Assembly: GCF_026625605.1 (NCBI RefSeq)
Contig: NZ_CP113054.1
Span: 3,658,001-3,722,000 of the forward strand
DNA from: Luteolibacter sp. SL250
GTDB taxonomy: Bacteria > Verrucomicrobiota > Verrucomicrobiia > Verrucomicrobiales > Akkermansiaceae
Reading direction: 5' to 3'
DNA length: 64,000 bases
Notes under the pieces: generated by a model
Database searches by the model: none
What the model saw: only the letters and a program-made list of their open reading frames with translations
Told to the model about the DNA's origin: nothing
Shown here: piece after piece, positions 27,170 to 36,163 of the stretch
Position numbering within the stretch: position 1 is the first letter of the stretch
Layout: each line of letters starts with the position of its first letter
Program-made: the position numbers and the translations under genes

Positions 27170-27246
27170 ACTGGGACCGCGGAATTCATTCCGCTTGGCT
27201 TCGCTTGCTGGATTCTCCGGGGCGGAATGAATTCCGCGGTCCCAGT
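27170..27246. repeat. Long palindrome, family B copy 3
   Basis: A 77-bp element almost identical to copy 1, with the GCGGAA-TTCA-TTCCGC left hairpin and the GCGGAA-TGAA-TTCCGC right hairpin. Between it and the aminotransferase start (27247-27417) I see no further gene, only GC-rich leader sequence. Confidence 0.82.
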
Positions 27247-27417
27247 GGGCCTTTTCCCTCCCCACCCCCAAAATAGGGTGAGCCGGGGCCGCCCCTCCCA
27301 TTTCTCTTGCGTCCGCCGGGGCCACACTCCACAAAAGCGCCCCGCCCGTTCCGGACGCTGCGCACATCCCTTGTTGCCCGGCAGATGGGGCCGGGTGCAA
27401 CCCCAACCGCGCGTTCC

Positions 27418-28584
27418 ATGGAAAGCCTCTCATCCCGCATTGCGAAAGTTTCGCCATCCCTCACCCTCGCCGTCACGGCCCAGACCAAGGCGTTGATCGC
27501 CAAGGGCGAAGAAGTCTACGCCCTCGCCGGTGGCGAGCCGGACGTTGACACCCCGGAATTCATCAAGGCAGCCGCCATCGAGGCGCTGCAAGGCGGCAAG
27601 ACCAAGTACACCCCCGCCGGTGGCATCCCGGAGCTGCGTGAAGCCCTCTCCGAGAAGCTTCTCAAGGACAACAACCTGAACTACGCCGCCAACCAGATCT
27701 GCGTGACTTCCGGCGCGAAGATGGCCTGCTACAACGCCATCCTCGCCGTGATCGAGGAAGGTGACGAAGTCATCATCCCAACCCCTTACTGGGTTTCCTA
27801 CCCGGAAATGGTGAAGCTGGCCGGTGGTGTCCCGGTGCTGGTGGAGACCAAGGAATCCACCGGCTGGAAGATGACCCCGGAGCAGTTCGAGGAAGCGATG
27901 ACCCCGGCCACCAAGATGGTCATCCTCAACTCTCCGTCGAACCCGACCGGCGCCGTCTACACCGAAGAGGAGCTCCGCGAGATCGGTGAAATCGCCCTGG
28001 GCGAGGACATCATCATCCTTTCCGACGAAATCTACGAAAAGCTGGTCTACGGCGAGGCGAAGCACGTCTCCATCGCCTCCCTCAGCGACGAGCTCTACAA
28101 CCTGACGATCACCGTGAACGGCTTCTCCAAGGCCTACTCGATGACCGGCTGGCGCCTGGGCTACACCGCCGCTCCGAAGCACCTGGCGGACGCGATCGAC
28201 AAGATCCAGAACCACACCGTCTCCAACGCCTGCACCTTCGCCCAATACGGTGCGGTGGCGGCGCTGAAAGGCGACCAGAGCTTCATCGAGGACCTGCGCG
28301 GCGAATACGACGTGCGCCGCCAGTTCGTCCTCAGCCGCCTGAAGGCCATCCCGAACATCCGCGTGGTGGAGCCGCAGGGTGCGTTCTACTTCTTCGTCTA
28401 CACCGGCAACACCGGCCTGAAGTCGATGAACCTGTGCGACAAGCTGCTCTCCCGTTACAAGGTGGCCGCCATCCCGGGCATCGCCTTCGGTTATGACGAG
28501 GGCATCCGCATCAGCTACTGCACGACGCTGGACGTCCTCAACGAGGGCCTCACCCGCTTCGAGCAGTTCTGCCGCGAGCATTGA
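27418..28584 (+). CDS. Aspartate/aromatic aminotransferase, class I
   Basis: A 388-residue PLP enzyme of the Iγ/Iβ aspartate aminotransferase type. Motifs are GGEPDVDTPEFIK (about residue 33), SPSNPTGAVY (near 168), SDEIYEKLVYGE (near 198), the PLP lysine in VNGFSKAYSMTGWRLGY (about 230) and the arginine near the end (GIRISYC). It transfers amino groups between aspartate and 2-oxoglutarate; some relatives also use prephenate. The ATG 27418 start is preferred because MESLSSRIAKVSPS is the usual beginning. A strong terminator follows. Confidence 0.9.
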   Translation: MESLSSRIAKVSPSLTLAVTAQTKALIAKGEEVYALAGGEPDVDTPEFIKAAAIEALQGGKTKYTPAGGIPELREALSEKLLKDNNLNYAANQICVTSGAKMACYNAILAVIEEGDEVIIPTPYWVSYPEMVKLAGGVPVLVETKESTGWKMTPEQFEEAMTPATKMVILNSPSNPTGAVYTEEELREIGEIALGEDIIILSDEIYEKLVYGEAKHVSIASLSDELYNLTITVNGFSKAYSMTGWRLGYTAAPKHLADAIDKIQNHTVSNACTFAQYGAVAALKGDQSFIEDLRGEYDVRRQFVLSRLKAIPNIRVVEPQGAFYFFVYTGNTGLKSMNLCDKLLSRYKVAAIPGIAFGYDEGIRISYCTTLDVLNEGLTRFEQFCREH

Positions 28585-28602
28585 TCCCGCATCCTTCCCC
28601 GA

Positions 28603-28637
28603 AAGCCGCCGCCGGTCCGTCCGGTGGCGGCTTTTTT
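28603..28637 (+). terminator. Rho-independent terminator after the aminotransferase
   Basis: AAGCCGCCGCCGG and CCGGTGGCGGCTT form a GC-rich stem with a TCCGT loop, directly followed by a run of Ts. Confidence 0.88.
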
Positions 28638-28734
28638 CTTGGTGGGGATGCTGCTGGGGAGGGCCGGATCTGTTGGATTGACGCAACCTCTCCATGCGTT
28701 ACCGTGCAGGTTCCCTCCCGCCCCCCTTTTGATC

Positions 28735-29592
28735 ATGCTCCGACGCTTTTTCCTGCCCGCTTCCCTCGGTCTGTGGACCGTTTCCCTCGGCGTACCGACG
28801 GCCGACGCCGCATTGGTCGCCTATGATGGTTTCGCCGGGTATGCGGACGGCGCCCTGGCCGGCAACAACGGCGGAACCGGCTGGTCCAACGCCTGGGCGA
28901 CCGCCAGCGGAGCCACGGTGAACGTCGCGGCGAACGGACTGAGCTACAACGCGGGTTCGATCACGGTTGGCGGGAACAGCCAGGCGGTCTCGATCCTGAA
29001 CGATTCGAACAGCGGCAGCGTCGCCACCCGGCAGTTCGCCACCATCACCAGCAGCGAGGTCTGGTTCAGCCTGCTGGTGCAGCCCAACGGGGCCGATGGG
29101 AACGACTTCATCCAGCTCTACGTCGGCACCAACAACAACTTCAGCAACTCCGGAGCGGTCGGCGACCTGAACAGCAACAACAACAACAACTACTGGGGCG
29201 CGCGCATCCGCGCGGGCGCGGGTGATTCCGGCACCAGCTCCAGCGGCACCGCCCTCTCCAACGGAAACACCACGTTCCTGGTGGCACGCATCTCCACCGA
29301 CGGGACCACAGGGGCCGCCGGCACCTACGACAAGATCGAACTGTGGGTCAACCCGACCTCCACCACCCTGGGAACGGCGGATGCATTCGTGGATGGTTCG
29401 CTCGATCTCGCGACCACCACCGGCATCGACTGGTTCGGCATCCGGACGGTCAACCTGGATGCGGGCGACAATTTCATCTTCGACGAGTTCCGGGTGGGAA
29501 CCACCCTTGAAAGCGTGGTGGTCCCCGAGCCGGGCACGATCTCGCTCACACTCGCGCTGGCGGGTGCCCTCGCCTTCAGAAGGCGGCGGTGA
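28735..29592 (+). CDS. PEP-CTERM sorting-domain protein, Asn-rich
   Basis: A 285-residue exported protein with an N-terminal signal peptide (FFLPASLGLWTVSLGVPTAD). A beta-rich, Asn/Ser/Gly-rich middle resembles a concanavalin-like fold (VWFSLLVQPNGADGNDFIQL) and includes a short Asn run at about residue 147. At the C-terminus are VPEPGTISLTLALAGALAF and RRRR, the tripartite PEP motif, helix and basic tail recognised by exosortase. It is probably processed and released or attached to exopolysaccharide. No exosortase gene is in the window. It converges with phnY, leaving only 3 bp between the stops. Confidence 0.87.
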   Translation: MLRRFFLPASLGLWTVSLGVPTADAALVAYDGFAGYADGALAGNNGGTGWSNAWATASGATVNVAANGLSYNAGSITVGGNSQAVSILNDSNSGSVATRQFATITSSEVWFSLLVQPNGADGNDFIQLYVGTNNNFSNSGAVGDLNSNNNNNYWGARIRAGAGDSGTSSSGTALSNGNTTFLVARISTDGTTGAAGTYDKIELWVNPTSTTLGTADAFVDGSLDLATTTGIDWFGIRTVNLDAGDNFIFDEFRVGTTLESVVVPEPGTISLTLALAGALAFRRRR

Positions 29593-29595
29593 ACG

Positions 29596-31014
29596 CTACC
29601 ACGGCAGCGAGAACGTCTTCACGCGGCTCATGAATTTCATGGCCTCGATGACGCCTTCCTTGATGCCAAGGCCGCTGTCCTTCACTCCGCCGAAGGGGGA
29701 AAGCTCCAGCCGGTAGCCGGGGATCTCATTCACATTCACGGTGCCCACTTCCAGTTCCTTCACCGCACGGATGGCGGAGTCCAGGGAGGAGGTGACGATG
29801 GAGCTGGAAAGGCCATAGGGCGAGGCATTCGCCAGGGCCAAGGCATCCTCCAGATCCCGCACGGAGAAGATGGGGGCAACGGGGCCGAAACATTCGTTCC
29901 CGGCCAGCCATGAGTCGCGGGACATCCCGCCGAGGATGGTGGGTTCCATGCGCGCCCCGTTCCGGTCCCCGCCGAGCAGGACTTCCGCACCATGGGAGAC
30001 GGCGTCGTCCACCGCCTTGCGGATGGAAATGGCAGCCGCTTCATCGATGACCGTTCCCACGACCGTCGCCTCGTCCTCAGGATCCCCGCAGACGTAGGTT
30101 TCCGCAAGTTCCACGAACCGGCGGGTGAAGTCCTCCCGCACGCTTTCCTGCACCAGTATCCTCCTGACCGCGGTGCAACGCTGGCCGCTGTTGCGGAAGC
30201 TGCCCTCGCAGGCCAGCTTCGCCGCCAGGCCGAGGTCGGCGTCCTCCAGGACGATCATGGGCGAATGCCCGCCCAGCTCCAGGCAGAGTTTCTTGTAGCC
30301 CGCGGTGGCGGCGATCTCCTTGCCGATGGCCGCGCTGCCGGTGAAGCTGACCAGCTCCACGCGTCCGTCACGGATCAGCGGGCGCGTCACCTCATCGAGC
30401 GACCCATGGACCACGCTGAGCATCCAGCCGGGCAGGCCCGCCTCATACAGCAGCCCGGCGAACAAGGTGGCGGTGAGCGGGGTTTTCTCCGATGGCTTCA
30501 GGATCAGCGGCGCACCCGCGGCGATGGCCGGGGCGACCTTGTGCGCCACCTGGTTGAGCGGATGGTTGAAGGGAGTGATTGCAGCGACGAGATCCACCGG
30601 CTCCCGCAGGGTGAAGATCTTCCGCGCCTTTCCGCCGGGGGCGATGTCACAGGAGAAGGTCTGCCCGTCATCGCGCAGCGCCTCCATCGCGGAGAAGGCC
30701 AGCACATCGCAGGCGCGGCCCACCTCATAGCGCGTCTCCCGCAGGCACAGCCCGGCCTCCCGGGTGATGAGGCGGGAGAACTCCTCCCGCCGTGCATCCA
30801 GTGCGGCGCGGGCACGGTTGAGGATCTCCGAGCGTTCGTAACGGGTCAGCGGGGTGTGGCGGGCGGTGTGGATGGCGATGGTCTCGTCAAGCTGCGCGCG
30901 GGTGATGCGGGAGACGCCGCCGACGGGCTCGCCGTTCCAAGGGTTCGTCACCTCCTGCACGTCGGTGCTGTGGAGCGCATTTCCCGCGAGGTAGGATGGG
31001 AGGCTGAGATACAT
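29596..31014 (-). CDS. phnY: Phosphonoacetaldehyde dehydrogenase
   Basis: A 472-residue aldehyde dehydrogenase. FNHPLNQVAHKVAPAIAAGA near residue 150 resembles PhnY. The catalytic residues are visible: glutamate in LELGGHSP (about 253) and cysteine in NSGQRCTAVRR (about 284). VSFTGSAAIGKE lies in the Rossmann domain. It should oxidise phosphonoacetaldehyde to phosphonoacetate with NAD+. PhnA, encoded two genes upstream in the operon, then acts on that product, which supports the assignment. The ATG at 31014 avoids overlap with the alcohol dehydrogenase; the frame could start 14 codons earlier. Confidence 0.85.
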   Translation of the reverse strand: MYLSLPSYLAGNALHSTDVQEVTNPWNGEPVGGVSRITRAQLDETIAIHTARHTPLTRYERSEILNRARAALDARREEFSRLITREAGLCLRETRYEVGRACDVLAFSAMEALRDDGQTFSCDIAPGGKARKIFTLREPVDLVAAITPFNHPLNQVAHKVAPAIAAGAPLILKPSEKTPLTATLFAGLLYEAGLPGWMLSVVHGSLDEVTRPLIRDGRVELVSFTGSAAIGKEIAATAGYKKLCLELGGHSPMIVLEDADLGLAAKLACEGSFRNSGQRCTAVRRILVQESVREDFTRRFVELAETYVCGDPEDEATVVGTVIDEAAAISIRKAVDDAVSHGAEVLLGGDRNGARMEPTILGGMSRDSWLAGNECFGPVAPIFSVRDLEDALALANASPYGLSSSIVTSSLDSAIRAVKELEVGTVNVNEIPGYRLELSPFGGVKDSGLGIKEGVIEAMKFMSRVKTFSLPW

Positions 31015-31028
31015 GATGTAAAAATGGA

Positions 31029-32081
31029 TCAGGGTTTCACGGACACGCGCAGCCACTCCCGGCGGCGGGTCATTTCAAAAGCTTCATCGAGCGCGGAAAG
31101 AGGCAGCGGCGGGCTGACGAGCTTGCCATAGGGCAGCGTGTCCTTTGTCCCCTCCAGGAAAGCCAGCGCCTGCGCCAGGTGGCGGGGTTGGTAGTTGTGG
31201 ACGCCGCGCACGGTGAGGCACTTCCTCACCACGGCCTCTCCGGTGAGGTCCAGCCGGGTCTCCGGATGGACCATGCCCGCCCAGACATACATGCCACCGG
31301 GGCGCAGCACGGAGATGCCCTGAGGCACGGCGGCGGATGAACCGGCCACCTCCACCACCAGGTCGATGTCCTTCGGCACGGTGCTCTCCACCTCCCCCGC
31401 CAGCACCGGGATGCCGCCGAACTCCTCCACCAGCGCGAGCCGCCGTGGCTCCATGTCCGCGCAATACACCGTGGACACCCCCTTCGCGCGCAGCCACGCG
31501 CAGGCATACAGGCCGAGCAGGCCGCTGCCCTGGACCAAGGCGGCATCGCAGGGCGATGGCAGCTCCTCCAGCGCGCCGGCGATGGTGGCGAGCGCACAGT
31601 TCGCCGGGGCCACCAGTTCGTCCGCCAAGGAATCCGGCACGGTCAGGATGGTGGTGCCGGGACGCAGCAGGATGTGGCTGGCATAGCAGCCGTTCAGGCC
31701 GCTGCCATCGTCCATCGGTGCGTGGCCGTATTTGAAAAGGGAGCCGCACTTCTGCGGCAGGCTCCAGCTTGTGCAGGGCGCGCAGCAGCCGCAACTGTCC
31801 GCCAGGCTCCAGGTGACGCGCTGGCCGGGACGGATGTCGCCGCGCGCGCTGGCCTCCACCACGCCGACGGCCTCATGGCCCAGCACGCACGGGACCGGCC
31901 CGTGGCGGCGGCCATCCACCGTGTGCAGGTCCGACCCGCAGATGGTGGCGAGGGTGATGCGCACCAGCACCTCCCCTGCGGCCAATGTTTCCGGCAACGG
32001 CACCTCCGCCATCGCGAATGGCCGGGACGGCCCGCGGAACAGTTGCACGGCGGCGGTTTTTCTCTCGGTGGAAGTCATCAT
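31029..32081 (-). CDS. Zinc-dependent alcohol dehydrogenase, phosphonate-associated type
   Basis: A 350-residue medium-chain dehydrogenase. Catalytic-zinc ligands appear in TICGSDLHTVDGRRHG and VLGHEAVGVVE (about residues 38-66). The structural-zinc cysteines are in SCGCCAPCTSWSLPQKCG (about 85-102). A Rossmann region follows (VQGSGLLGLYACAWLRAKG, about 172-190). It resembles the dehydrogenases that sit in phosphonate catabolism operons. In this operon it may oxidise a phosphonate alcohol such as 2-hydroxyethylphosphonate to phosphonoacetaldehyde, the phnY substrate; that is inferred from context. The first of two adjacent Met codons is used. Confidence 0.8.
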   Translation of the reverse strand: MMTSTERKTAAVQLFRGPSRPFAMAEVPLPETLAAGEVLVRITLATICGSDLHTVDGRRHGPVPCVLGHEAVGVVEASARGDIRPGQRVTWSLADSCGCCAPCTSWSLPQKCGSLFKYGHAPMDDGSGLNGCYASHILLRPGTTILTVPDSLADELVAPANCALATIAGALEELPSPCDAALVQGSGLLGLYACAWLRAKGVSTVYCADMEPRRLALVEEFGGIPVLAGEVESTVPKDIDLVVEVAGSSAAVPQGISVLRPGGMYVWAGMVHPETRLDLTGEAVVRKCLTVRGVHNYQPRHLAQALAFLEGTKDTLPYGKLVSPPLPLSALDEAFEMTRRREWLRVSVKP

Positions 32082-32095
32082 GGGAAAGTCATGGT

Positions 32096-33370
32096 TCAAC
32101 GGCGGATGCCGGAGGCGAGCAGGGCGCTGAGCACGGCGGCGGCGGCCACCAGCGGGAAGATGAGCGCGGTGTTCTCCACGCCGGGCGTGGCGCCCCACGG
32201 ATTCTTCTCCACCATCCAGCCGATGAACGGCTCCGCGAGTCCGGCCATGGCGTAGGCGAAGCAGTTCATCACCCCGACGGCGGTGCCGGAACGGGCGCGT
32301 CCCAGCAGGTCCGGGGCCAGCGCCCAGAAGGCCGCCTGCGGACCGTAGGCGAAGAACCCACAGAGAAAGAGGACGGGCAGCCCCAGCCAGTGGCCCTGCG
32401 GCAGCAGATACATGCCCATGGCCGACACCGCCGCCAGCGACATGAAGGCCATGATGATGCCGGAGCGGCGGGAGTTGCAGAACCGGTCGGAGATCCAGCC
32501 GGTGGTCACCGCACCCAGCGCCATGCCCACCGGCAGCGCGATGCTGATCCATTTTCCCGCCGGGTTGCTCTTGAAGTTATCGCCCAGGAAATGCACCGGC
32601 ACCCAGATGAGCAGGCCGTAGCGCACGGAGTTCTGGAAGCCGATGGCCAGCCCGGCCAGCAGCAGCCGCCCGTTTGTCAGCGCGGCCTTGTAGCGGCTCC
32701 ACGACGTTTCCTCCTCCGGCTGCACCTTGTCGTCGTTCGGCTCGTCATGGAAATCCACGAAGCCCGCCTTCGACGGACGGTCCCTGGCGACCAGCCAGAC
32801 CACGATGCCGCCCAGCAGCATGAGCAGCACCGGCAGCCGGAAGATCCACCGCCAGCCGAGGTGCAACACATCCAGGATCACCAGCGAGGTGACGTAGGAC
32901 AGCACCGAGGAAAGCCCCGCCGCCAGCAGGTAGAAGCCGAAGGCTTTCCCCCGCTCGTGCTTGCCGAACCAGTTGGCCACCAGCCGACTCCCCGGCGCCC
33001 AGCCCATGCTCTGCGCCAGCCCGTTCGCGCTCCACGCGACCACCAGCGAGCGGAAGCCGGTGCCCAGGCTGGTCATCCAGTTGAGGGCGACGGACAGCAC
33101 CGCGCCCAGTGTCATCATCCGCCGCCCGCCGAAGCGGTCACCCAGGTTGCCGTTGACCGCCTGCCCCAGCGCGTAGGCCCAGAGCATGGCCGCACTGACC
33201 CAGCCCAGCGTGTGCTTGTCCAGCCCCAGCTCCGCCTGGATGCCCGGGATGGCGAAACCGAAGGTCTGCCTGCCGGTGTAGTAGAACAGGTAGCAGAACA
33301 TCACCGCGCCCAGCACGCGCCTCTGCGCGGACCGGAACGACGGATGCTCCTGGGGGACGGGCGCGGACAT
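32096..33370 (-). CDS. MFS transporter, organophosphate:phosphate antiporter-like
   Basis: A 424-residue protein with about 12 membrane segments. The N-terminus (FCYLFYYTGRQTFGFAIPGI, about residues 25-44) and LGDRFGGRRMM match the OPA/GlpT-UhpC branch of the major facilitator superfamily. A long central cytoplasmic loop (about 195-230, charged) is typical. Members exchange organophosphates for phosphate. Its position between phnA and the alcohol dehydrogenase suggests uptake of a phosphonate substrate, or export of phosphate. It is 3 bp from phnA. Confidence 0.84.
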   Translation of the reverse strand: MSAPVPQEHPSFRSAQRRVLGAVMFCYLFYYTGRQTFGFAIPGIQAELGLDKHTLGWVSAAMLWAYALGQAVNGNLGDRFGGRRMMTLGAVLSVALNWMTSLGTGFRSLVVAWSANGLAQSMGWAPGSRLVANWFGKHERGKAFGFYLLAAGLSSVLSYVTSLVILDVLHLGWRWIFRLPVLLMLLGGIVVWLVARDRPSKAGFVDFHDEPNDDKVQPEEETSWSRYKAALTNGRLLLAGLAIGFQNSVRYGLLIWVPVHFLGDNFKSNPAGKWISIALPVGMALGAVTTGWISDRFCNSRRSGIIMAFMSLAAVSAMGMYLLPQGHWLGLPVLFLCGFFAYGPQAAFWALAPDLLGRARSGTAVGVMNCFAYAMAGLAEPFIGWMVEKNPWGATPGVENTALIFPLVAAAAVLSALLASGIRR

Positions 33371-33373
33371 GGC

Positions 33374-34615
33374 TCAGCGGGTGCCGTTGATGGTGAAGTC
33401 GAAGATGTCGAAGTTCCTCGGATCGCCCGCGGCCAGCGCGGCGTGCTCCAGGGAAAGCGGCCTGCTGAAAATGAGCGGCACCATTTCCTCATAGCGTCCG
33501 CCGTGGCTGCGCAGTCCGCCTTCCAGCGCGCCGAGGTCATGGTGCTCCGGCGTACGGCCCAGCACCACGTCCCTCCCGGAGGCGACCACCAGGTCCCCCA
33601 TCCGGTCGGACGGCAGTTCCATCAGGCGGGCGGCGGTTTCACGGTCGTGGCACTCCGTCACGCCCTGCTTCGCCTGGATCCATGCCTGCACCTCCGTGAT
33701 GGAGACATGCTCCGGCACGTGGACCTGCGCGAAGGAACCCAGCGCGCCATGGTGGACCACGTAGGGATCGGTGATCGGCAGGATCACGCGGAAGCCTTCT
33801 CCGAACTGCTCCACCAGCTCGCTCTCCAGATAGATCACGTTCGGCGAGCCGTCCGCCTTCTGCTTCGCGTTCATGCCGTGGTCCGCGGTGAAGCCGACGA
33901 CCGCACCCAGCTCAAGCAGGCGGCCCAGCTCCGCGTCGATCTGGGCGTGGAAGTCCAGGATCTCCTCCGCCTCCGGGGCATACTTGTGCTGCATGAAGTC
34001 CGTCGTGGAAAGGTAGAGGAAGTCCGCCATCCCGCGCTCCAGCAGGGCCACGCCCGCTTTCAGGACATACACGCTGGCGTCACCGCTGTAGATCTCCGGC
34101 TTCGGCCCGACGATCTCCGTCACGCCGCCGATGCCGTGCGTCTCCTTCACCGCGTCCGCCGCCTTTTCCGAGGAGAAGGCGATGCCGCCCTCCGTGATGA
34201 GACCGGCGGCGAAGATGTCGCGCAGCTTTTCCTTCGCCGTGACCACCGCGACCTTCCGCCCCGCCTTCGCGGCGGACGGGAAGATGGTCTCCACCCGGAC
34301 GAAGCGGGAGGAGTTCATCATCACCTCCTCGCCACTATGGGTATCGTAGAAGAAATTCCCGCCTATGCCGTGGACGGACGGCGGCCTGCCGGTGACGATG
34401 CTGGTGTTGTTCACGTTGGTGAACGTGGGCATCGCCGCACGGGCCAGCCCCCGCCAACCGGAGAGGATCATGCGGGAGAGGTTCGGCATCCGGCCGCGGA
34501 GCAGGGCGGCGTCCAGGTATTCGTTCGCGCAGCCGTCCAGGCAGATGACCACGATGGGGACGGCGGGTGGACGGTAGGTGCGTCCGTTGACGGTGAAGGA
34601 GGTGGTGGATGGCAT
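33374..34615 (-). CDS. phnA: Phosphonoacetate hydrolase
   Basis: A 413-residue alkaline-phosphatase-superfamily enzyme that cleaves phosphonoacetate to acetate and phosphate. Two-metal-site motifs are present: VVICLDGCANEYLDAAL (about residue 22), the nucleophile region MPTFTNVNNTSIVTG (about 64-78), TDFMQHKYAPEAEE, FTADHGMN and SHGGRYEEMVPL near the end. The family specificity is supported by PhnY in the same operon. ATG 34615 lies 7 bp beyond the previous stop; an upstream in-frame start at 34657 would overlap that gene. Confidence 0.88.
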   Translation of the reverse strand: MPSTTSFTVNGRTYRPPAVPIVVICLDGCANEYLDAALLRGRMPNLSRMILSGWRGLARAAMPTFTNVNNTSIVTGRPPSVHGIGGNFFYDTHSGEEVMMNSSRFVRVETIFPSAAKAGRKVAVVTAKEKLRDIFAAGLITEGGIAFSSEKAADAVKETHGIGGVTEIVGPKPEIYSGDASVYVLKAGVALLERGMADFLYLSTTDFMQHKYAPEAEEILDFHAQIDAELGRLLELGAVVGFTADHGMNAKQKADGSPNVIYLESELVEQFGEGFRVILPITDPYVVHHGALGSFAQVHVPEHVSITEVQAWIQAKQGVTECHDRETAARLMELPSDRMGDLVVASGRDVVLGRTPEHHDLGALEGGLRSHGGRYEEMVPLIFSRPLSLEHAALAAGDPRNFDIFDFTINGTR

Positions 34616-34622
34616 GGGAGGT

Positions 34623-35966
34623 TCAGGCTGGGGTGAGGTCATCGAGGGTGAGGTCATAGGTGAAGACGCGCGCTCCGTGGCGGTTCACCAGCTCCGCATG
34701 GAGGGAGGCGGGGGTGACGGTGGAGTCCACCTCCACCACCAGGAAAACGTGCGGCTCCACCGCGCTGCGGACCAGGTCCGGGTGATAGACATTCAGCGAC
34801 GGAATCACCTTGTGGTGGATGGGCGAGGCGATGAACTGCACCATGCGGTAGCCGGCGGTCTTTTCCGTCCCCTTGTAGCTCAGCACGCGGCTGGCGTGGA
34901 TGTCGCCGCCCATCAGCACCACGCCGGAGATGCGGTGCTCCGCGATCCACTGCTCCAGCGCCCGCCGCTCGTGCATGTAGGTGCCCCAGTCGTCGCTCTC
35001 CCGGTTCTCCTTGTCATCCCAGATCATGCCGCAGGCCAGGAACTTGAAGGGGGCGGTGGAGTTTTTCAGACCCTGCTTCACCCACTCCCATTGCTTCGCG
35101 CCGAGCAACGACGGCTGGGCCGGGTCCACCGGCGATGGCTCCGTGCGGGAGAACCATCGCGCGTCGAGCACGAAGACCTCCACCGGTCCGCGGCGGAAGG
35201 AGGTGTAGATGCCCTGGTCATCATGGCCGTGGCTCCACTGCGGGCGGTGGCGGCAGTAGGCGGTGCGGCTGTTCTCCTTTCCGGTCACCCGGCCGTCGGA
35301 GTCATTCGCGGCGAAGTCATGGTCATCCCAGGTCCACCAGCACGGGGTACCCTGCAGCAGCGACTGGTATTCCTCCACCGCGGCGAACTCACTGTGGCGT
35401 TTCATCTGCACGTCCAGTTTCGTGCTGTCGATGTAGGGCGTGTCACCGAGGAGCATGACGGCATCCACCTTTTCCGCCGCGATGCGGGTCCAGACGTCCC
35501 GGCTCCCGGCGTCCTCGCGGGCGCAGGAACTGATGGCGAAGCGGACCTTGCCCGGCTTCTCCGGGGCCTGCGGGGTGGTGAAAGCCTGTCCCCCGCCCTC
35601 CTTCACAGGTTTCCCATTCGACAATATCCGGTAACGGTAGCGGGTGTCCGCTTTGAGCCCCTCCACCTTCCAGTGGAGGCAGAGATCCAGCTCCTCCATG
35701 GCTGTCTGCTCCACCCGGGTGGCATCGCCACCGGACTCCGGAAGCAGTTCAAGGACATAGTTTCCGGGCTGGCGGACGCGCATCCAGATGACGCAGCGAT
35801 CCGCCTCCGTATGGCCAAGGATCGGCCCCAACTCTGGATTGACGGCCTCCGCCGGACCTTCAGCACCCATGACGGTGGCGGCGGTGGCACACGTGACGGC
35901 GGCGGCCACGAACTGCCGGCGGCTGACCGTGGCGGACGACAATGGATTGACCGGTGGTGGGTTCAT
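34623..35966 (-). CDS. PhoD-like alkaline phosphatase with Tat signal
   Basis: A 447-residue metallophosphatase. The N-terminus has the twin-arginine motif SRRQFVAA (about residue 15-22) followed by a weakly hydrophobic stretch, typical of PhoD export. An Ig-like N-terminal domain precedes the core, where LLGDTPYID, TWDDHDFAAND and MGGDIHASRV supply metal ligands. It probably releases phosphate from organic phosphates or phosphonate esters outside the cytoplasm. It is the first gene of the phosphonate operon. The ATG at 35966 places the Tat motif correctly; the longer frame to 36086 would put 40 odd residues ahead of it. Confidence 0.85.
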   Translation of the reverse strand: MNPPPVNPLSSATVSRRQFVAAAVTCATAATVMGAEGPAEAVNPELGPILGHTEADRCVIWMRVRQPGNYVLELLPESGGDATRVEQTAMEELDLCLHWKVEGLKADTRYRYRILSNGKPVKEGGGQAFTTPQAPEKPGKVRFAISSCAREDAGSRDVWTRIAAEKVDAVMLLGDTPYIDSTKLDVQMKRHSEFAAVEEYQSLLQGTPCWWTWDDHDFAANDSDGRVTGKENSRTAYCRHRPQWSHGHDDQGIYTSFRRGPVEVFVLDARWFSRTEPSPVDPAQPSLLGAKQWEWVKQGLKNSTAPFKFLACGMIWDDKENRESDDWGTYMHERRALEQWIAEHRISGVVLMGGDIHASRVLSYKGTEKTAGYRMVQFIASPIHHKVIPSLNVYHPDLVRSAVEPHVFLVVEVDSTVTPASLHAELVNRHGARVFTYDLTLDDLTPA

Positions 35967-35999
35967 GATTCGCCAGACCAAAGCATGACCGGGCGGAAT

Positions 36000-36025
36000 G
36001 GAAAGTTTCTTTTGAGAAACTTTCC
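36000..36025. promoter_or_regulatory. Perfect inverted repeat upstream of the phosphonate operon
   Basis: GGAAAGTTTC and GAAACTTTCC are separated by TTTTGA. It sits 34-59 bp upstream of the PhoD-like start and 139 bp before divergent ychF. The symmetry suggests a dimeric regulator site, perhaps an operator for the phosphonate operon; it could also be a transcript hairpin. No obvious Pho box is seen. Confidence 0.45.
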
Positions 36026-36163
36026 TGACACATTTCAGAAAACTCCCGATGATTCCGCTGAACGAAGCCCCCCCACCCACCGACAAGGACGCGCCCGCCC
36101 GTCCGGCGGTGGTGGAAGTTTTTTCTCGTCGCGCCCGCCGCGCCCGCCCAACCTCCCGCCGCC

